Below are positions 1-10,190 of a stretch of 64,000 nt of DNA, one piece after another. The stretch comes from Methylosinus sp. PW1 (GTDB lineage: Bacteria; Pseudomonadota; Alphaproteobacteria; Rhizobiales; Beijerinckiaceae). The position numbers and the translations under genes are program-made. The DNA lies in assembly GCF_000745215.1 (NCBI RefSeq), contig NZ_JQNK01000009.1:1426001-1490000 (forward strand), in the 5' to 3' direction. Numbering within the stretch: the first letter of the stretch is position 1; each line of letters opens with the position of its first letter. The notes under the pieces are model-generated. The model was not told the origin of the DNA. It did no database searches and saw nothing but the letters and a program-made list of their open reading frames with translations.

Positions 1-985
1 AGTTGGTGCATATGTTGGACGTCGCCTTGTCGCGACGAATATGCTGCTCGCGCGCCGAGAGCGTCGCGACATAGCCGCGGCGTCCATCGGCGTCGACGGT
101 CTCGCCGATGAGACGCCCCGGCGTCTGCCGCAAATAGGAGTGCCGCGTCGCGAGCAGGCCGAGATAAGGGCCGCCGAAGGAGAGCGGATTGCCGAGCGAC
201 TGGCCCTCGCCGACGACGATATCCGCGCCCATCTCGCCGGGAGACTTCAGCAGGCCGAGCGAGACGACCTCGGTGAAGACGGCGACGAGCAGAGCGCCAT
301 GTCGATGGCAGGCCTCGGCTATGGGCGTGAGATCGCGCAGATTGCCGAAGACATCCGGCGTCTGCACGATGACGCAGGAGACGCTGTCGTCGATCGCCGA
401 TGCAATATCTTCCCGCGCGCGCACATCCGGCGCCAGCGCGACGATCTCATCGCCGGCGAAATGCGAGATGGTGCGCAGCACATCGGCATAGTGCGGATGC
501 AGTCCGCCGGAGAGAATCGCCTTGCGCCGCTTGGTGATTCGATGCGCCATCAGCGCCGCCTCGGCGCAGGCGGTGGAGCCGTCATACATAGACGCATTGG
601 CGATCTCCATGCCGGTGAGCATGGCGACCTGCGTCTGGAACTCGAAGAGATATTGCAGCGTGCCTTGCGATATCTCCGGCTGATAGGGCGTGTAGCTCGT
701 CAGAAATTCCGAGCGCTGAATCAGATGATCGACGCTCGCGGGAATATGATGGCGATAGGCGCCGGCGCCGATGAAGAAAGGCGCGCTCGCGGCCGAGAGA
801 TTGCGCTTCGCCATGGCGGAGAGCAGACGCTCCACCTCCATCTCCGATTTGGCGCGCGGGAGATCGAGCGGGCGATCGAGCAGCAGCTCAGACGGCACAT
901 CGGCATAGAGCGCCGCGAAATCGGCGACGCCGATCGCATCGCGCATGTCTTTGCGATCGACATCCGTCAAGGGCAGATAGCGCAT
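1..985 (-). CDS. gcvPA: Glycine dehydrogenase (decarboxylating) subunit 1, partial
   Basis: P-protein alpha subunit of the split (two-gene) glycine cleavage system: PLP-dependent decarboxylation of glycine with transfer of the aminomethyl group to lipoyl GcvH. Reading the minus strand from the ATG at 985 gives [14 protein letters not shown], then the family blocks [36 protein letters not shown] and, near the cut end, a TSNICTN motif. About 328 residues are visible; the C-terminal part (family usually about 450 aa) lies beyond base 1. It follows gcvH by 3 nt and is the third gene of the gcvT-gcvH-gcvPA operon, so glycine-riboswitch control is inferred. Subunit 2 (gcvPB) is expected just outside the window. 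Confidence 0.93.
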   Translation of the reverse strand, partial: MRYLPLTDVDRKDMRDAIGVADFAALYADVPSELLLDRPLDLPRAKSEMEVERLLSAMAKRNLSAASAPFFIGAGAYRHHIPASVDHLIQRSEFLTSYTPYQPEISQGTLQYLFEFQTQVAMLTGMEIANASMYDGSTACAEAALMAHRITKRRKAILSGGLHPHYADVLRTISHFAGDEIVALAPDVRAREDIASAIDDSVSCVIVQTPDVFGNLRDLTPIAEACHRHGALLVAVFTEVVSLGLLKSPGEMGADIVVGEGQSLGNPLSFGGPYLGLLATRHSYLRQTPGRLIGETVDADGRRGYVATLSAREQHIRRDKATSNICTN

Positions 986-988
986 GGC

Positions 989-1366
989 TCATCCCTCGCT
1001 TTCCAGAAAGGCGCGATAGGCGTCCTCGTCCATCAGCTCTTCGAGCTCGGCGGCGTCGTCGATGCGCAAGGTCAGCAGCCAGCCTTCGCCGAGCGGCTCC
1101 TTATTGACGAGATCGGGCGATGATTCGAGGCGGTCATTGATCGCCACCACCTCGCCGGAGATCGGCGCATAGATTTCGCTCGCCGCCTTCACGCTCTCGA
1201 TCGTCGCCAGCTGCTCGCCCTTGGCGACGCGCTTGCCCGGCGAGGGCAGCTCGACAAAAACGATGTCGCCGAGCTGCGACTGCGCAAAATCGGTGATGCC
1301 GATGATCGCAATGTCGCCTTCGACGCGCAGGAAGTCATGGTCCTTGGTGTAGCGCTCGCCGCTCAT
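989..1366 (-). CDS. gcvH: Glycine cleavage system H protein
   Basis: Small lipoyl carrier (125 aa, normal length) that shuttles the aminomethyl group between the P, T and L proteins. The lipoylation site is visible as ATIESVKAASEIYAP with Lys60 as the lipoylated residue, followed by the usual SGEVVAIN strand and a PDLVNKEPLGEGWL stretch. The start ATG overlaps the gcvT stop by 4 nt, indicating translational coupling. It sits in the gcv operon downstream of the glycine riboswitch. Confidence 0.97.
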   Translation of the reverse strand: MSGERYTKDHDFLRVEGDIAIIGITDFAQSQLGDIVFVELPSPGKRVAKGEQLATIESVKAASEIYAPISGEVVAINDRLESSPDLVNKEPLGEGWLLTLRIDDAAELEELMDEDAYRAFLESEG

Positions 1367-2517
1367 GATCTGTCCTTTCCGGCTGTGCCGCGGAAAAAGC
1401 GATGGGGAACGAAAGGCAAAGGCGCGACCTCCACCGCGACGGGCCTGTCGCGAAGGCGGCTCTCCAGCATGACGCCGGGCGTGGCGAAGGATTTTTCGAC
1501 ATAGCCCATGGCGATGGGACGCGAGAGCGTCGGCGAATGGCCGCCGGATGTGATTCGGCCGATGATTCGGCCATCCGGCGCCGCCAGCGCCGCGCCCTCG
1601 CGCAAGGGCGCGCGGCCTTCCGGCAGCAGGCCGACGCGCAGGCGCGTGGGGCCATGCTCCAGAGCGGCGCGGATGCGCTCATAACCGGGGAAGCCGCCCT
1701 GCTCGCGCCGACGCTTGCCGATGGACCAGGCGAGGCCCGCCTCGACCGGATCGGTCGTCGCGTCGAGATCATGGCCATAGAGGCAGAGGCCCGCCTCGAG
1801 CCGCAACGAATCGCGCGCGGCGAGGCCGGCGGGCGCGACATCGGGATGGGCCAGCAGAGCCTCCGCCAGCGGCTCGGCGAGATGATTGGGAACAGAAATC
1901 TCGAAGCCATCCTCGCCCGTGTAGCCGGAGCGCGACACGAACAGGCCGGCGCCGCGAAACTCTGCGGCGCGCCAGCCCATGAAGGGCATGTCCTCGAGCT
2001 CCGGCAGGACCGTCGCGAGCGCGGCGGCGGCGCGCGGCCCTTGCAGCGCGATCAGCGCGCGGCCGGTGAGAACCGAAAGAGCGAGCTGCGGCAGCTCCTG
2101 GCGCAGAAGCGCGAAATCTTGGGCCTTGGCCGCGGCGTTGACGATGAGCAGCAGCCGCTCGTCGCGGCCCGGCAGGCGCGTGATCATCAGATCGTCGAGA
2201 ACCCCGCCGTCCTCCGCGAGCAGCTGGCTATAGCGCGTGCGCTCGGGCGGCAGCTCCGCTATGGCGGCGGGGACGAGAGATTCGATGCGCTCCGCGGCGC
2301 CGCGGCCGGCGAGGATCGCCTGGCCCATATGCGAGACGTCGAAGAGGCTCGCCTTCTCGCGGGTGTGAATGTGCTCGGCGACGACGCCGGCCGGGTAATG
2401 CAGCGGCAGCTCATAGCCCGCGAATGGAGTCATTCGCGCGCCGAGAGCGCGATGCAGCGCATCGAGCGGCGTCTTTTCGAGCGGCGTGGGAATGCGTGGG
2501 GCGAAGCTTTCGCTCAA
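1363..2517 (-). CDS. gcvT: Glycine cleavage system aminomethyltransferase (T protein)
   Basis: Tetrahydrofolate-dependent T protein, which releases ammonia from aminomethyl-GcvH and forms methylene-THF. The 384-aa product has the family N-terminus (KTPLDALHRALGARMTPFAGYE), an FDVSHMGQ block and the LFVSRSGYTGEDGFEIS motif. The chosen start is a TTG at 2517 because the conserved TPLDALHR segment lies upstream of the first internal ATG; a GGGAG stretch about 8 nt upstream can serve as ribosome binding site. First gene of the operon; its leader carries the tandem glycine riboswitch. Confidence 0.95.
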   Translation of the reverse strand: MSESFAPRIPTPLEKTPLDALHRALGARMTPFAGYELPLHYPAGVVAEHIHTREKASLFDVSHMGQAILAGRGAAERIESLVPAAIAELPPERTRYSQLLAEDGGVLDDLMITRLPGRDERLLLIVNAAAKAQDFALLRQELPQLALSVLTGRALIALQGPRAAAALATVLPELEDMPFMGWRAAEFRGAGLFVSRSGYTGEDGFEISVPNHLAEPLAEALLAHPDVAPAGLAARDSLRLEAGLCLYGHDLDATTDPVEAGLAWSIGKRRREQGGFPGYERIRAALEHGPTRLRVGLLPEGRAPLREGAALAAPDGRIIGRITSGGHSPTLSRPIAMGYVEKSFATPGVMLESRLRDRPVAVEVAPLPFVPHRFFRGTAGKDRS

Positions 2518-2549
2518 AGGGCGCTCCCGACAGATCGGCGTTCCGCATT

Positions 2550-2567
2550 GGGCGGATCGCTCCGCCC
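2550..2567 (-). promoter_or_regulatory. Hairpin between glycine riboswitch and gcvT start
   Basis: A perfect 7-bp stem (GGGCGGA / TCCGCCC, 4-nt loop) lies directly 3' of the second aptamer and about 30 nt before the gcvT start. No T-run follows, so it is more likely part of a translational or processing expression platform than an intrinsic terminator. That role is inferred from position. Confidence 0.4.
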
Positions 2568-2574
2568 GGCTCGC

Positions 2575-2747
2575 GCCCCCTCTGTCTGGAGACCTGAGAG
2601 ATTTCCCTGCAGCGCAGGTTACGCCCTTCGGTGGGCGCGGATGGGCCGCGCCGCTTTCCAGAGTGTCTCTTTCCTCGCGGTCCTTTTGCCTGAGCGTTTC
2701 CGGGGCGGTTGCGCCTTCGGCTCCGGCGCGAGCGCCGGCCTCTCCCG
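2575..2747 (-). promoter_or_regulatory. Tandem glycine riboswitch (two aptamers)
   Basis: Read on the minus strand, the leader contains two copies of the glycine aptamer signature. Aptamer 1 (about 2746-2665) has GGGAGAGGCC, GCCGAAGGCGCAACCGCC, CGCTCAGGCAAAAGGACCG and a closing ACTCTGGA. Aptamer 2 (about 2650-2577) has CACCGAAGGGCGTAACC, TCTCAGGTCTCCAGACAGAG. This gcvT-type tandem architecture is well known upstream of gcv operons and fits the downstream genes exactly. Boundaries are by eye. Confidence 0.93.
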
Positions 2748-2854
2748 CGAAGATCGTCGAGACACTTCAAAAGATGAGATCGAAACGCGCGGTCGTCAAG
2801 CCTTACCGGCGACGAGAGCCTGCGTCGGTCGGTCGCGCCCCGAAAGGGGCGGCC

Positions 2855-3022
2855 TCATTCTTCGCAGTCGGTGGACAAGACGACCTCGTCGGGCAGTCCC
2901 GCCATGACGCTTTTTTCCAAATTCACCCCGACGAGACGGGCCAAGGCTCCGTCTCCCTCGAGGATCACCACGGCTTCGCTCGGCATGTCCTTCAGCACTT
3001 CGATCAATTGCGCGACCGTCAT
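2855..3022 (-). CDS. Small 55-aa protein downstream of fixX
   Basis: A 55-residue acidic ORF (MTVAQLIEVLKDMPSEAVV at the N-terminus, ending STDCEE) starting at an ATG 55 nt after the fixX stop. Its composition (alternating hydrophobic and acidic residues, no Lys/Arg excess) looks like a real protein rather than a high-GC shadow, and the longer reading of this frame from further upstream overlaps fixX in antisense-like composition and was not chosen. No family is recognised. Being last in the fixABCX unit it may be co-expressed with nitrogen fixation genes; function unknown. Confidence 0.6.
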   Translation of the reverse strand: MTVAQLIEVLKDMPSEAVVILEGDGALARLVGVNLEKSVMAGLPDEVVLSTDCEE

Positions 3023-3077
3023 CGAACATCCTCGCGTCCATTTTCCGACGCGCCGACGCGCGGCGCGTCGGTCGCTC

Positions 3078-3371
3078 TCAGCCGAATTTGAACAGCACGC
3101 CATAGCCGCCGCGCGGATAATTCCACACGATATCGCCCTGCGGCTCACAGAGAACACGACAAGTGCCGCATTCCAGACAACCGTCCGGCGTGATCTCGAC
3201 CTGGCCCGAGGCGTTCTGCTCATAGCAGCCGGCCGGGCAGATCTTGGTCATCGCCACGAGATTCTTGGACGGCGTCGTGTGCGGCTGCACGACGATATGG
3301 GGTTTTCCTTGGTCGACGAGATAGCGGTTCTGGAACAGCTTCTCCTCGACTCGCGCAGCTTGCGTCGACAT
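3078..3371 (-). CDS. fixX: Ferredoxin-like protein FixX
   Basis: 97-aa Fe-S partner of FixC in the FixABCX electron-bifurcating complex that supplies low-potential electrons to nitrogenase. Cysteines are visible as [12 protein letters not shown] around residue 44 and [14 protein letters not shown] around residues 64-76, the FixX [4Fe-4S] pattern. The ATG at 3371 is preceded by GAGGAGG; an in-frame extension upstream lacks similarity. It follows fixC by 14 nt. Family and context agree. Confidence 0.96.
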   Translation of the reverse strand: MSTQAARVEEKLFQNRYLVDQGKPHIVVQPHTTPSKNLVAMTKICPAGCYEQNASGQVEITPDGCLECGTCRVLCEPQGDIVWNYPRGGYGVLFKFG

Positions 3372-3385
3372 CGCGATTCCTCCTC

Positions 3386-4693
3386 TCAGCGCCAGGCGCG
3401 CGCCAGACGCCATGCATCTCCGAACAATCCCGTCAGCGAGCGCTTCTCACGGAAAGCGCGGACCGACGCCTTTTCCTTCTCGATCTTCGGCGTGCCGTCG
3501 ACGCGTAGGAAATTCTCCATCGCCTTCGACACGAGTGTCGGATAGGTGAGGAAGAAATTCTGCGCCTGCGTGTGCAGCAACGCCGGCATATCCTTGTATT
3601 TCTTCAGATCCTTCATGACGAAGCTGTCATCGAGGAATTTTTTGTAGAGCGCCAGATTCTGCTTCGTCATCGGATCGCGGCGGGACTTCACTTGGAAAAT
3701 CGCCTCGCCCGCGAGCCTGCCGGACGTCATAGCAAGATTCGAGCCTTCTCTATGGATGGCGTTGTTGAGCTGCGCCGCGTCGCCGACGACGACCCAACCA
3801 TCGCCGAACAGCTCGGGAATCGTGTTGAAGCCGCCCTCGGGAATGAGATGCGCGGCATATTCCTTGACTTCCGAGCCCTCGAGCAGCGGCGCGATCGACG
3901 GATGCTTCTTGAAGTTCTCCAGCATGCCGTACGGCGTCTCCTGGTTTTCGGCGAAATCCGACACCAGGCAGCCAAAGCCGACAGAAATGCTCTCTTTGTT
4001 CGTGTAGACGAAGCCCATGCCGGTCATCCCCTTGGAGATGGTGCCGGCCGCCTCGATCACGACGCCCTCGTCGCCATGCAGATTGAAGCGGGCCTCGAGC
4101 GTCTCGCGCGGCAGGAAGTGCATTTCCTTCACCGCGAGCGCGACATGCTCGGGCCGGGGCGTCGGCCGCAGCCCGGCGCGCGCGCCGAGCAGTCCGTTGA
4201 CGCCCTCCGCCAGCACGACGACATCGGCGAAGACCGTGCCGCCGGCGCGATCCGTGCGCACGCCGATCACCTTGCCGTAAGCGTCGCTGACCAGCTCGGT
4301 GACGGTCGTCTCGCTGATGACGATCGCGCCCGCGCCCTGCACCTGCTTGTTGAACCAGCGATCGAACTGCGAGCGGATGATCGTGTAGCGGTTCGGCTTC
4401 TCCTCGTTGAAGTCGTCCGAACGATATTGCATGCCCGTATGCGAGCGATCCGTCATCATCCAGAACCGCTGCTCGATGAGATGCCGCTCGAGCGGCGCCT
4501 CCTCGCGGAAATCCGGGATGATCTTCTCCAGCATGTCGGCATAGAGAATGCCGCCCTGCACATTCTTGGAGCCGGCGTATTCGCCGCGCTCCAGCTGCAG
4601 GACGTTCAGACCGCGCGAGGCCATCGTATAGGCTGCAGCGTTGCCGGCCATGCCGGCCCCGATGACGATCGCGTCGAATTTTTCTTCGATCAT
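3386..4693 (-). CDS. fixC: Electron transfer flavoprotein-quinone oxidoreductase FixC
   Basis: FAD-containing ETF-QO homologue (435 aa, family length) forming the quinone-side module of FixABCX. The N-terminal dinucleotide-binding fold is clear ([18 protein letters not shown]), and a [15 protein letters not shown] block marks the second FAD-contact segment. The C-terminal half has the membrane/quinone-associated stretch typical of the family. It lies between fixB (15-nt gap) and fixX. Confidence 0.97.
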   Translation of the reverse strand: MIEEKFDAIVIGAGMAGNAAAYTMASRGLNVLQLERGEYAGSKNVQGGILYADMLEKIIPDFREEAPLERHLIEQRFWMMTDRSHTGMQYRSDDFNEEKPNRYTIIRSQFDRWFNKQVQGAGAIVISETTVTELVSDAYGKVIGVRTDRAGGTVFADVVVLAEGVNGLLGARAGLRPTPRPEHVALAVKEMHFLPRETLEARFNLHGDEGVVIEAAGTISKGMTGMGFVYTNKESISVGFGCLVSDFAENQETPYGMLENFKKHPSIAPLLEGSEVKEYAAHLIPEGGFNTIPELFGDGWVVVGDAAQLNNAIHREGSNLAMTSGRLAGEAIFQVKSRRDPMTKQNLALYKKFLDDSFVMKDLKKYKDMPALLHTQAQNFFLTYPTLVSKAMENFLRVDGTPKIEKEKASVRAFREKRSLTGLFGDAWRLARAWR

Positions 4694-4708
4694 GATGATC
4701 TCCTCGGG

Positions 4709-5815
4709 TTAGCCGGCGAGCCGGTCTGCGTTCTCGGGCGAGAGACGTTTGCGGAAAGCTTCGGTCAGCGCCGGAAGCAGACGAATGGCGTCGGTCACTA
4801 TGCCGATATGCGCGAAATCGAAGATCGGCGCATTCTTGTCGGTGTTGATCGCGACGATGCAATCGGCGCCTTCGACGCCGACGCGATGCTGAATCGCGCC
4901 GGAAATGCCGGCGGCGATATAGAGCTTGGGACGGATCGACTTGCCGGTCTGGCCGATCTGACGATCGGAGCTGATCCAGCCCTTCTGCACCAGAGGACGT
5001 GAGCCGCCGAACTCGGCGCCGAGCACGGTCGCGAGATTGCGCACCAGCTGATAATTCTCCGCGCTCTGCAGGCCGAGCCCGCCGGCGACGACGACATCGG
5101 CGAAAGCGAGATTGCTCTTCGCCGACTCGCGGTCGGGGATGAACTTCAGCAGCTTGGTGATGATCGTGTCTTCGTCGAGATCGGCTTTGAACTCGATCAC
5201 GCGGCCTGTGCGCGATTCATCGCGCACAGGGGTCGGCAGCTGACGCGGACGCACGGTCGCCATCTGCGGCCGATAGTTCAACGTATAGATCGTGCACAGC
5301 AGCGAGCCGCCGAAGGTCGGACGCGTCGCCGCCAGCGAGCCGTCGGCGTCGACCGCGAGCTCGGTGCAATCGGCGGTGAGGCCGGTGAGCAGAGTCGTCG
5401 CCACGGAGCCGGCGAGATCGCGACCGAGCGTCGTCGCGCCGAGCAGCAGGATCTCCGGCTTATGCGTGTTGACCAGCTGCGTGACGGCCTTCGAATAAGG
5501 CTCGTTGCGATAATCGCCGAGGATCGGATCCTCGACGAGATAGGCGAGATCCGCTCCGTAGAAGAAGGATTCGTTGACGGCCTTGCGCGTGGCTTCGCCG
5601 GGCGCGCCGAGCACGACGGCGGCGAGATCGACCTTCAGCTGATCCGCGAGCTTGCGGCCGGCGCCGAGCAGCTCCCAGGACACCGGATGCACCTCGCCGC
5701 GCTCCAGCTCGACGAACACCCAGACGTGCTTGTAGCCGCGGAAATGCTCCGGGAGCTCCTTTTTCGCGCTGGCGCGGCTCTGCTGCGGCGCGGCGGGGGC
5801 GGGCTTGTCGGACAT
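4709..5815 (-). CDS. fixB: Electron transfer flavoprotein alpha subunit FixB
   Basis: ETF alpha-type subunit of the FixABCX complex (368 aa). The C-terminal FAD domain is recognisable in [39 protein letters not shown] and [16 protein letters not shown]. The start at 5815 ([12 protein letters not shown]) is preceded by AAAGGAGAAG; a longer in-frame start at 5839 overlaps fixA and has no good ribosome binding site. The first 30 residues form an Ala/Pro/Lys-rich extension before the ETF fold. Confidence 0.96.
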   Translation of the reverse strand: MSDKPAPAAPQQSRASAKKELPEHFRGYKHVWVFVELERGEVHPVSWELLGAGRKLADQLKVDLAAVVLGAPGEATRKAVNESFFYGADLAYLVEDPILGDYRNEPYSKAVTQLVNTHKPEILLLGATTLGRDLAGSVATTLLTGLTADCTELAVDADGSLAATRPTFGGSLLCTIYTLNYRPQMATVRPRQLPTPVRDESRTGRVIEFKADLDEDTIITKLLKFIPDRESAKSNLAFADVVVAGGLGLQSAENYQLVRNLATVLGAEFGGSRPLVQKGWISSDRQIGQTGKSIRPKLYIAAGISGAIQHRVGVEGADCIVAINTDKNAPIFDFAHIGIVTDAIRLLPALTEAFRKRLSPENADRLAG

Positions 5816-5828
5816 TTTCGCTTCTCCT

Positions 5829-6680
5829 TTAGAACCCACTGGCCAGTTTCGTCATGTCTTCCTCGAGCGCAGGGTGGCGCTTGAAGATCGCCTCGATCAG
5901 CACGTCGGCGGAATCGCCCGCGTTCTTGCCCGGCTCCACAAAGGCGGCGCGATCGGTGCGCTGCGGCGGCGCGAAGACCTTCTTCACGATCGTCGGCGAT
6001 CCTTTCAGCCCGCATTTGCCGAGGTCTTCGATCTCGGCGTCCTTCGCGCTCCAGGTGATGATCTCGGCGCGAGCGGCGCGCAGCGAATCCGAGATGGAGC
6101 CGCGACGCACCTCGTTCGTACCCTCGAGCATGGCGATGAGGCAGGGCATTTTCGTCTTGAGGACTTGCGTGCCGCCTTCCGCGCGACGCTCGATCACGAC
6201 CTCGCGCTTCTCCTCATCGGCTTCGACGATTTTGGAGACATAAGTCAATTGCAGAAGGTTGAGACGCTTCGCCACACCCGGACCGACCTGCGCCGTGTCG
6301 CCGTCGATCGTCTGCTTGCCGGTGAAGACGAGATCGAGATCGCCCCAGGTCTTCTGAATCTTGCCGATCGCCTGCGCGAGCGCATAGGTGGTCGCCAGAG
6401 TGTCCGCGCCGGCGAAGAAACGATCGGTGAGCAGAATCGCGCGATCGGCGCCGATCGCCAACGTCTTGCGCAGCGCGTCGGCGGCCATGGGCGGACCCAT
6501 GGTCAAGGTCGTGACCTCGCCGCCGAATTTGTCGCGCAGCTTCAGCGCTTCCTCCAGCGAGAAGAGGTCATAGGGATTGATGATCGTCGGCACGCCCTGC
6601 CGCATGATCGTGTTGGTGACGGGATGCACGCGGATCTGGGCGCTGTCGGGAACCTGCTTGATGCAGACCAGTATCTTCAT
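5829..6680 (-). CDS. fixA: Electron transfer flavoprotein beta subunit FixA
   Basis: ETF beta-type subunit (283 aa) that with FixB binds flavins and takes electrons from NADH for bifurcation to ferredoxin/flavodoxin and quinone. The N-terminus [18 protein letters not shown] and [16 protein letters not shown] are diagnostic, as is [29 protein letters not shown] lies just upstream of the start. First of the fix genes; 40 nt downstream of nifW. Confidence 0.97.
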   Translation of the reverse strand: MKILVCIKQVPDSAQIRVHPVTNTIMRQGVPTIINPYDLFSLEEALKLRDKFGGEVTTLTMGPPMAADALRKTLAIGADRAILLTDRFFAGADTLATTYALAQAIGKIQKTWGDLDLVFTGKQTIDGDTAQVGPGVAKRLNLLQLTYVSKIVEADEEKREVVIERRAEGGTQVLKTKMPCLIAMLEGTNEVRRGSISDSLRAARAEIITWSAKDAEIEDLGKCGLKGSPTIVKKVFAPPQRTDRAAFVEPGKNAGDSADVLIEAIFKRHPALEEDMTKLASGF

Positions 6681-6720
6681 GTGTCTCTTCCTCTCGCCAT
6701 CCCGACTGGTGTTTCGATCT

Positions 6721-7056
6721 TCATCCGTTCGACGTCGTGACCGTTGTGAGCGGCACGAAGGGCTTCTTCGGCTCTTCCTTCGGCTTTACCGCGTCCTTGT
6801 GCACTTTGAAAAGCCGTTCTTCGATCGGAGACGATTTCGTGAAGTCCTGATAGGCCTTCGCGAGAAACTCACGGCAGGCTTCGCGCACCTCGTCGTCGGA
6901 CGCGCCCTCGGGCGCCGCCTTGTGAAGATACTCGCCCATGCGTCGCAGAATATGCAGACGTGAGTGCCGCACGATGTTGGGGTCGTATTCGACGCCGAGA
7001 AGGTCGAAGAATTCCTCGGCCGCCGACAATTTGCGCAGATCGTCCAATATGCTCAT
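6721..7056 (-). CDS. nifW: Nitrogenase stabilizing/protective protein NifW
   Basis: 111-aa helical protein of the NifW family, implicated in protecting or maturing the MoFe protein under oxygen. The typical segments are [30 protein letters not shown] (here [17 protein letters not shown]) and a lysine/proline-rich C-terminus. The ATG overlaps the nifP stop by 4 nt, so it is translationally coupled to nifP. Confidence 0.95.
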   Translation of the reverse strand: MSILDDLRKLSAAEEFFDLLGVEYDPNIVRHSRLHILRRMGEYLHKAAPEGASDDEVREACREFLAKAYQDFTKSSPIEERLFKVHKDAVKPKEEPKKPFVPLTTVTTSNG

Positions 7057-7796
7057 GGCTTGTTGTCTCCGACTTGCCGATGGGAGCCTTCGCTGACGCG
7101 CACTTGTAGATGTGCGAGCCGTGCTTCGAGAAAATCGATGCGGTCGATGAGCACGGAGATCGCGTCGCCGACCGGATCGGGAATGAGGTGATGCTCGAGA
7201 TCGATGCGGCCATCCACGCCCGAGCGGCGTCGCTGCTCGCGCACCACGCGGCCCGGAATGCCGACGACCGTCATCTCCGGCGGCACATCCTCGATGACCA
7301 CCGAATTGGCGCCGATGCGCGCGCGCGGGCCGACGCTGATCGGCCCGAGAATCTTGGCGCCGGCGCCGATCAGCACGCCATCGCCGACCGTCGGATGGCG
7401 CCGGCCCGCGGACCAGGAGGTGCCGCCGAGAGTGACGCCATGATACATGGTCACATCATCGCCGATGGTCGCCGTCTCGCCGATGACGACGCCTGCGCCG
7501 TGATCGATGAAGAAGCGCACGCCGATCGTCGCGCCGGGATGAATGTCGATATTGGTGACGAGACGCCCGAACCACGAGAGCGCGCGCGCCGAAAACTTAT
7601 GACCGTTGCGCCACAGGCGATTGGCGATGCGATGCCATATCAGCGCGTGCACGCCCGGATAGAGCAGCACCACCTCGAGCGTGCTGCGCGCCGCCGGATC
7701 GCGCTGCGCGACGCAGCCGACATCCTCCCGAATCTGCGCGAGCAGACCTTTGCTAGGCGCGACGCGCGGCGTGTCGACGATCGAAATGGGACTCAT
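7053..7796 (-). CDS. nifP: Serine O-acetyltransferase (NifP/CysE type)
   Basis: Acetyl-CoA-dependent serine acetyltransferase (247 aa) making O-acetylserine for cysteine synthesis; nif-linked copies (NifP) are thought to raise cysteine supply for Fe-S cluster assembly by NifS. The left-handed beta-helix hexapeptide repeats are clear ([53 protein letters not shown]). Located between nifV (4-nt overlap) and nifW (4-nt overlap). CysE function is certain; the name nifP rests on context. Confidence 0.93.
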   Translation of the reverse strand: MSPISIVDTPRVAPSKGLLAQIREDVGCVAQRDPAARSTLEVVLLYPGVHALIWHRIANRLWRNGHKFSARALSWFGRLVTNIDIHPGATIGVRFFIDHGAGVVIGETATIGDDVTMYHGVTLGGTSWSAGRRHPTVGDGVLIGAGAKILGPISVGPRARIGANSVVIEDVPPEMTVVGIPGRVVREQRRRSGVDGRIDLEHHLIPDPVGDAISVLIDRIDFLEARLAHLQVRVSEGSHRQVGDNKP

Positions 7797-8965
7797 GACA
7801 CGCCTCCGACATCATGCCGCGCCGCCAGCGCCGCTTCCGCCTGCGCACGATCGACGAGGCGAATGAGCTCGCCGCGATTGACCGGACGCTTCTGGTCCAG
7901 CGCGCGGCGCTTGACGTGAGCGAGCAGGCGCGCGGCCGTCTCGCGGTCGAGATCGACGCCGATCTCGGCGCATTTCTTCTGAATCGCGCTCAAGCCCGAA
8001 TGCTTGGCGATGACGATGCGGTGCCGTCGCCCCAGCCGCGCGGGATCGAGGCCCTGATAGGTGCGGACATCCTTCATCAGCGCCGCGACATGAATGCCCG
8101 ATTCGTGCGTGAATATGTCGGAGCCGACCACCGCCTTGGCGCGGCCGATCTTGCGGCGCGCCGCCGCCGCCACGAGCCGCGCGACGCCTTGCAGGCGCTT
8201 GAGATCGATATTGGTGCGCCCATGCGCGACATGGCCGAGCGCCAGAGCGACCTCCTCGAGCGCCGCATTGCCGGCGCGCTCGCCGAGGCCGAGCATGGTG
8301 ACGGAGGCATGCGTCGCGCCGCCGCGCACCGCGGCGAGCGTGTTGGCGGTGGCGAGGCCGACATCGTCATGGCCGTGAAACTCGATCGGTAGATCGGTCT
8401 CCTCGCGCACGCGACGTATCGACTCGTAGGTGGCGAAAGGATCGAGCGTTCCGAGCGTGTCGGCGAAACGGAAACGCGTCGCGCCGGCCGCCGCCGCGGC
8501 GCGGGCGATGCAGCCGATGTCGCGCGGATCGGCGCGCGAGGAATCTTCGCCGCCGAGCGCGACGGTCAGCCCCTTCGATCGCGCATAGGCCACGACGCGC
8601 TGCACCCGCGCCGCGGTGCCATCGACATCTGTCGACAGCTTGACGCCGATCTGCAAGCGCGACATGGGCGACGACACATTCACATGCGCGACATTGGCCG
8701 CGAGCGCCGCGTCGACGTCGCTCTCGCTCAACCGGCACCAGGCCATCACTCGGCACGGCAGGCCATCGCCGGCGATAGCGGCGATCGAATCGATCTCGTC
8801 CCGGCCCATGGCCGGCGTCCCCGCCTCGATCTCATCGACGCCGAGAGCCGCCAGCGCGCGCGCGATCGCGAGCTTTTCCGCAGCGGTGAAGGCGACTCCC
8901 GGCGCCTGCTCGCCGTCGCGGAGCGTCGTGTCATTGATGAAGATGCGGGGTTGGTCGCCGTTCAC
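7793..8965 (-). CDS. nifV: Homocitrate synthase NifV
   Basis: Condenses acetyl-CoA and 2-oxoglutarate to homocitrate, the organic ligand of FeMo-cofactor. The TIM-barrel start [17 protein letters not shown] and the metal-binding [14 protein letters not shown] motif are present, with [15 protein letters not shown]; a C-terminal region includes [14 protein letters not shown]. 390 aa is normal for NifV. It lies 12 nt after nifS and overlaps nifP. Confidence 0.97.
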   Translation of the reverse strand: MNGDQPRIFINDTTLRDGEQAPGVAFTAAEKLAIARALAALGVDEIEAGTPAMGRDEIDSIAAIAGDGLPCRVMAWCRLSESDVDAALAANVAHVNVSSPMSRLQIGVKLSTDVDGTAARVQRVVAYARSKGLTVALGGEDSSRADPRDIGCIARAAAAAGATRFRFADTLGTLDPFATYESIRRVREETDLPIEFHGHDDVGLATANTLAAVRGGATHASVTMLGLGERAGNAALEEVALALGHVAHGRTNIDLKRLQGVARLVAAAARRKIGRAKAVVGSDIFTHESGIHVAALMKDVRTYQGLDPARLGRRHRIVIAKHSGLSAIQKKCAEIGVDLDRETAARLLAHVKRRALDQKRPVNRGELIRLVDRAQAEAALAARHDVGGVS

Positions 8966-8977
8966 GGGAGCCGCCTG

Positions 8978-10180
8978 TCACGCAAAAACGGGCTTGGAGT
9001 CGTTGGTCTTCTTCTCTGCATCCGCCCAGAAAGGCGACATCTCGCGCAGCTTCTCGACAATCCCCGGCAGCGCTTCGACGACGCGATCGACATCCTCCGA
9101 GACATTGTCCCGCGAGAAGGAGAAGCGCACCGCGCCATGCAGCGCGGCCTCGGGGATAGCCATCGCCTTCAGCACATGGCTCGGCTCCATGGAGCCGGAG
9201 GTGCAGGCCGAGCCCGAGGAAGCGGCGACGCCCCCGCGATTGAGATGCAGCAGGATCGCTTCGCTCTCGACATATTCGAACGCGATATTGGTGGTGTTGG
9301 GCAGACGGTCATGGCGATCGCCGTTGACGATGCAATTGGGAACGCGCTGCAGAACCGCTTTCTCCAGCCTATCGCGCAGCTCTTTCACGCGGCCCTGCTC
9401 CTCCGCCATATGCTGAAGCGCGAGCTCCGCCGCCTTGCCGAGACCGATGATCGCCGGCACATTCTCAGTGCCGCCGCGACGCGCGCGCTCCTGATGGCCG
9501 CCGCGGATCAGCGGCTTGAAACGCGCGCCCTTCTTCACATAGAGCGCGCCGATTCCCTTCGGACCATGCAGCTTGTGGCCCGACAGCGACAACATGTCGA
9601 TCGCGCTGTCCTTGAGCGAGATCGGGGTCTTGCCGACAGCTTGCACTGCGTCGGTGTGGAACAGAGCGCCATGCTCCTTGGCGAGCTCGGCGAGGCCTTC
9701 GACCGGGAAAATCGTGCCCGTCTCGTTATTGGCCCACATCAACGAAACGACGGCCACCTTGTCCGACAGGGCGGCGCGATAGGCTTCTATGTCGAGCTGG
9801 CCAGAGCCGTCGACGCCGATGAAGTGAACCTTGGCGCGGCCGGTCTTCTCGAGATGCTCGCAGAGCGACAAAATTGCCGGATGCTCGACCTTGGACGTCA
9901 CGATCTCGTTGCGATCCGGAAGCGCCTCGAGCGCCGACAAAATCGCGGCGTTGTCGCTCTCCGTTCCGCCGGAAGTGTAGATGATCTCGTGATCATGCGT
10001 CGCGCCGAGCAGCTGCTGAAGCTGCTGCCGCGCGGCTTTCACCGCGGTCCCGACTTCCGCCCCGAAAGAGTGAGCCGAAGAGGCGTTGCCGAAATGCTCC
10101 GTGAAGAAGGGGAGCATCGCATCCACCACCGACGGATCGGTTCGGGTGGTCGCGTTATTGTCGAGATAAATCGCCTTCAT
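8978..10180 (-). CDS. nifS: Cysteine desulfurase NifS
   Basis: PLP enzyme that mobilises sulfur from cysteine for NifU-based Fe-S assembly (400 aa). Seen: N-terminal YLDNNATTR, the PLP lysine in LSLSGHKLHGPKGIGALY (about residue 202) and the catalytic cysteine in SSGSACTSGSMEPSHVL (about residue 325), a NifS/type I loop. Adjacent to nifU (10-nt gap), as expected for the NifU-NifS partner pair. Confidence 0.98.
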   Translation of the reverse strand: MKAIYLDNNATTRTDPSVVDAMLPFFTEHFGNASSAHSFGAEVGTAVKAARQQLQQLLGATHDHEIIYTSGGTESDNAAILSALEALPDRNEIVTSKVEHPAILSLCEHLEKTGRAKVHFIGVDGSGQLDIEAYRAALSDKVAVVSLMWANNETGTIFPVEGLAELAKEHGALFHTDAVQAVGKTPISLKDSAIDMLSLSGHKLHGPKGIGALYVKKGARFKPLIRGGHQERARRGGTENVPAIIGLGKAAELALQHMAEEQGRVKELRDRLEKAVLQRVPNCIVNGDRHDRLPNTTNIAFEYVESEAILLHLNRGGVAASSGSACTSGSMEPSHVLKAMAIPEAALHGAVRFSFSRDNVSEDVDRVVEALPGIVEKLREMSPFWADAEKKTNDSKPVFA

Positions 10181-10190
10181 GACGCACTCC

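Noticed and set aside
1402..2907. 501-aa open frame crossing gcvT and its leader
   Set aside because: It runs antisense to gcvT and to the glycine riboswitch; incompatible with those well-supported features.
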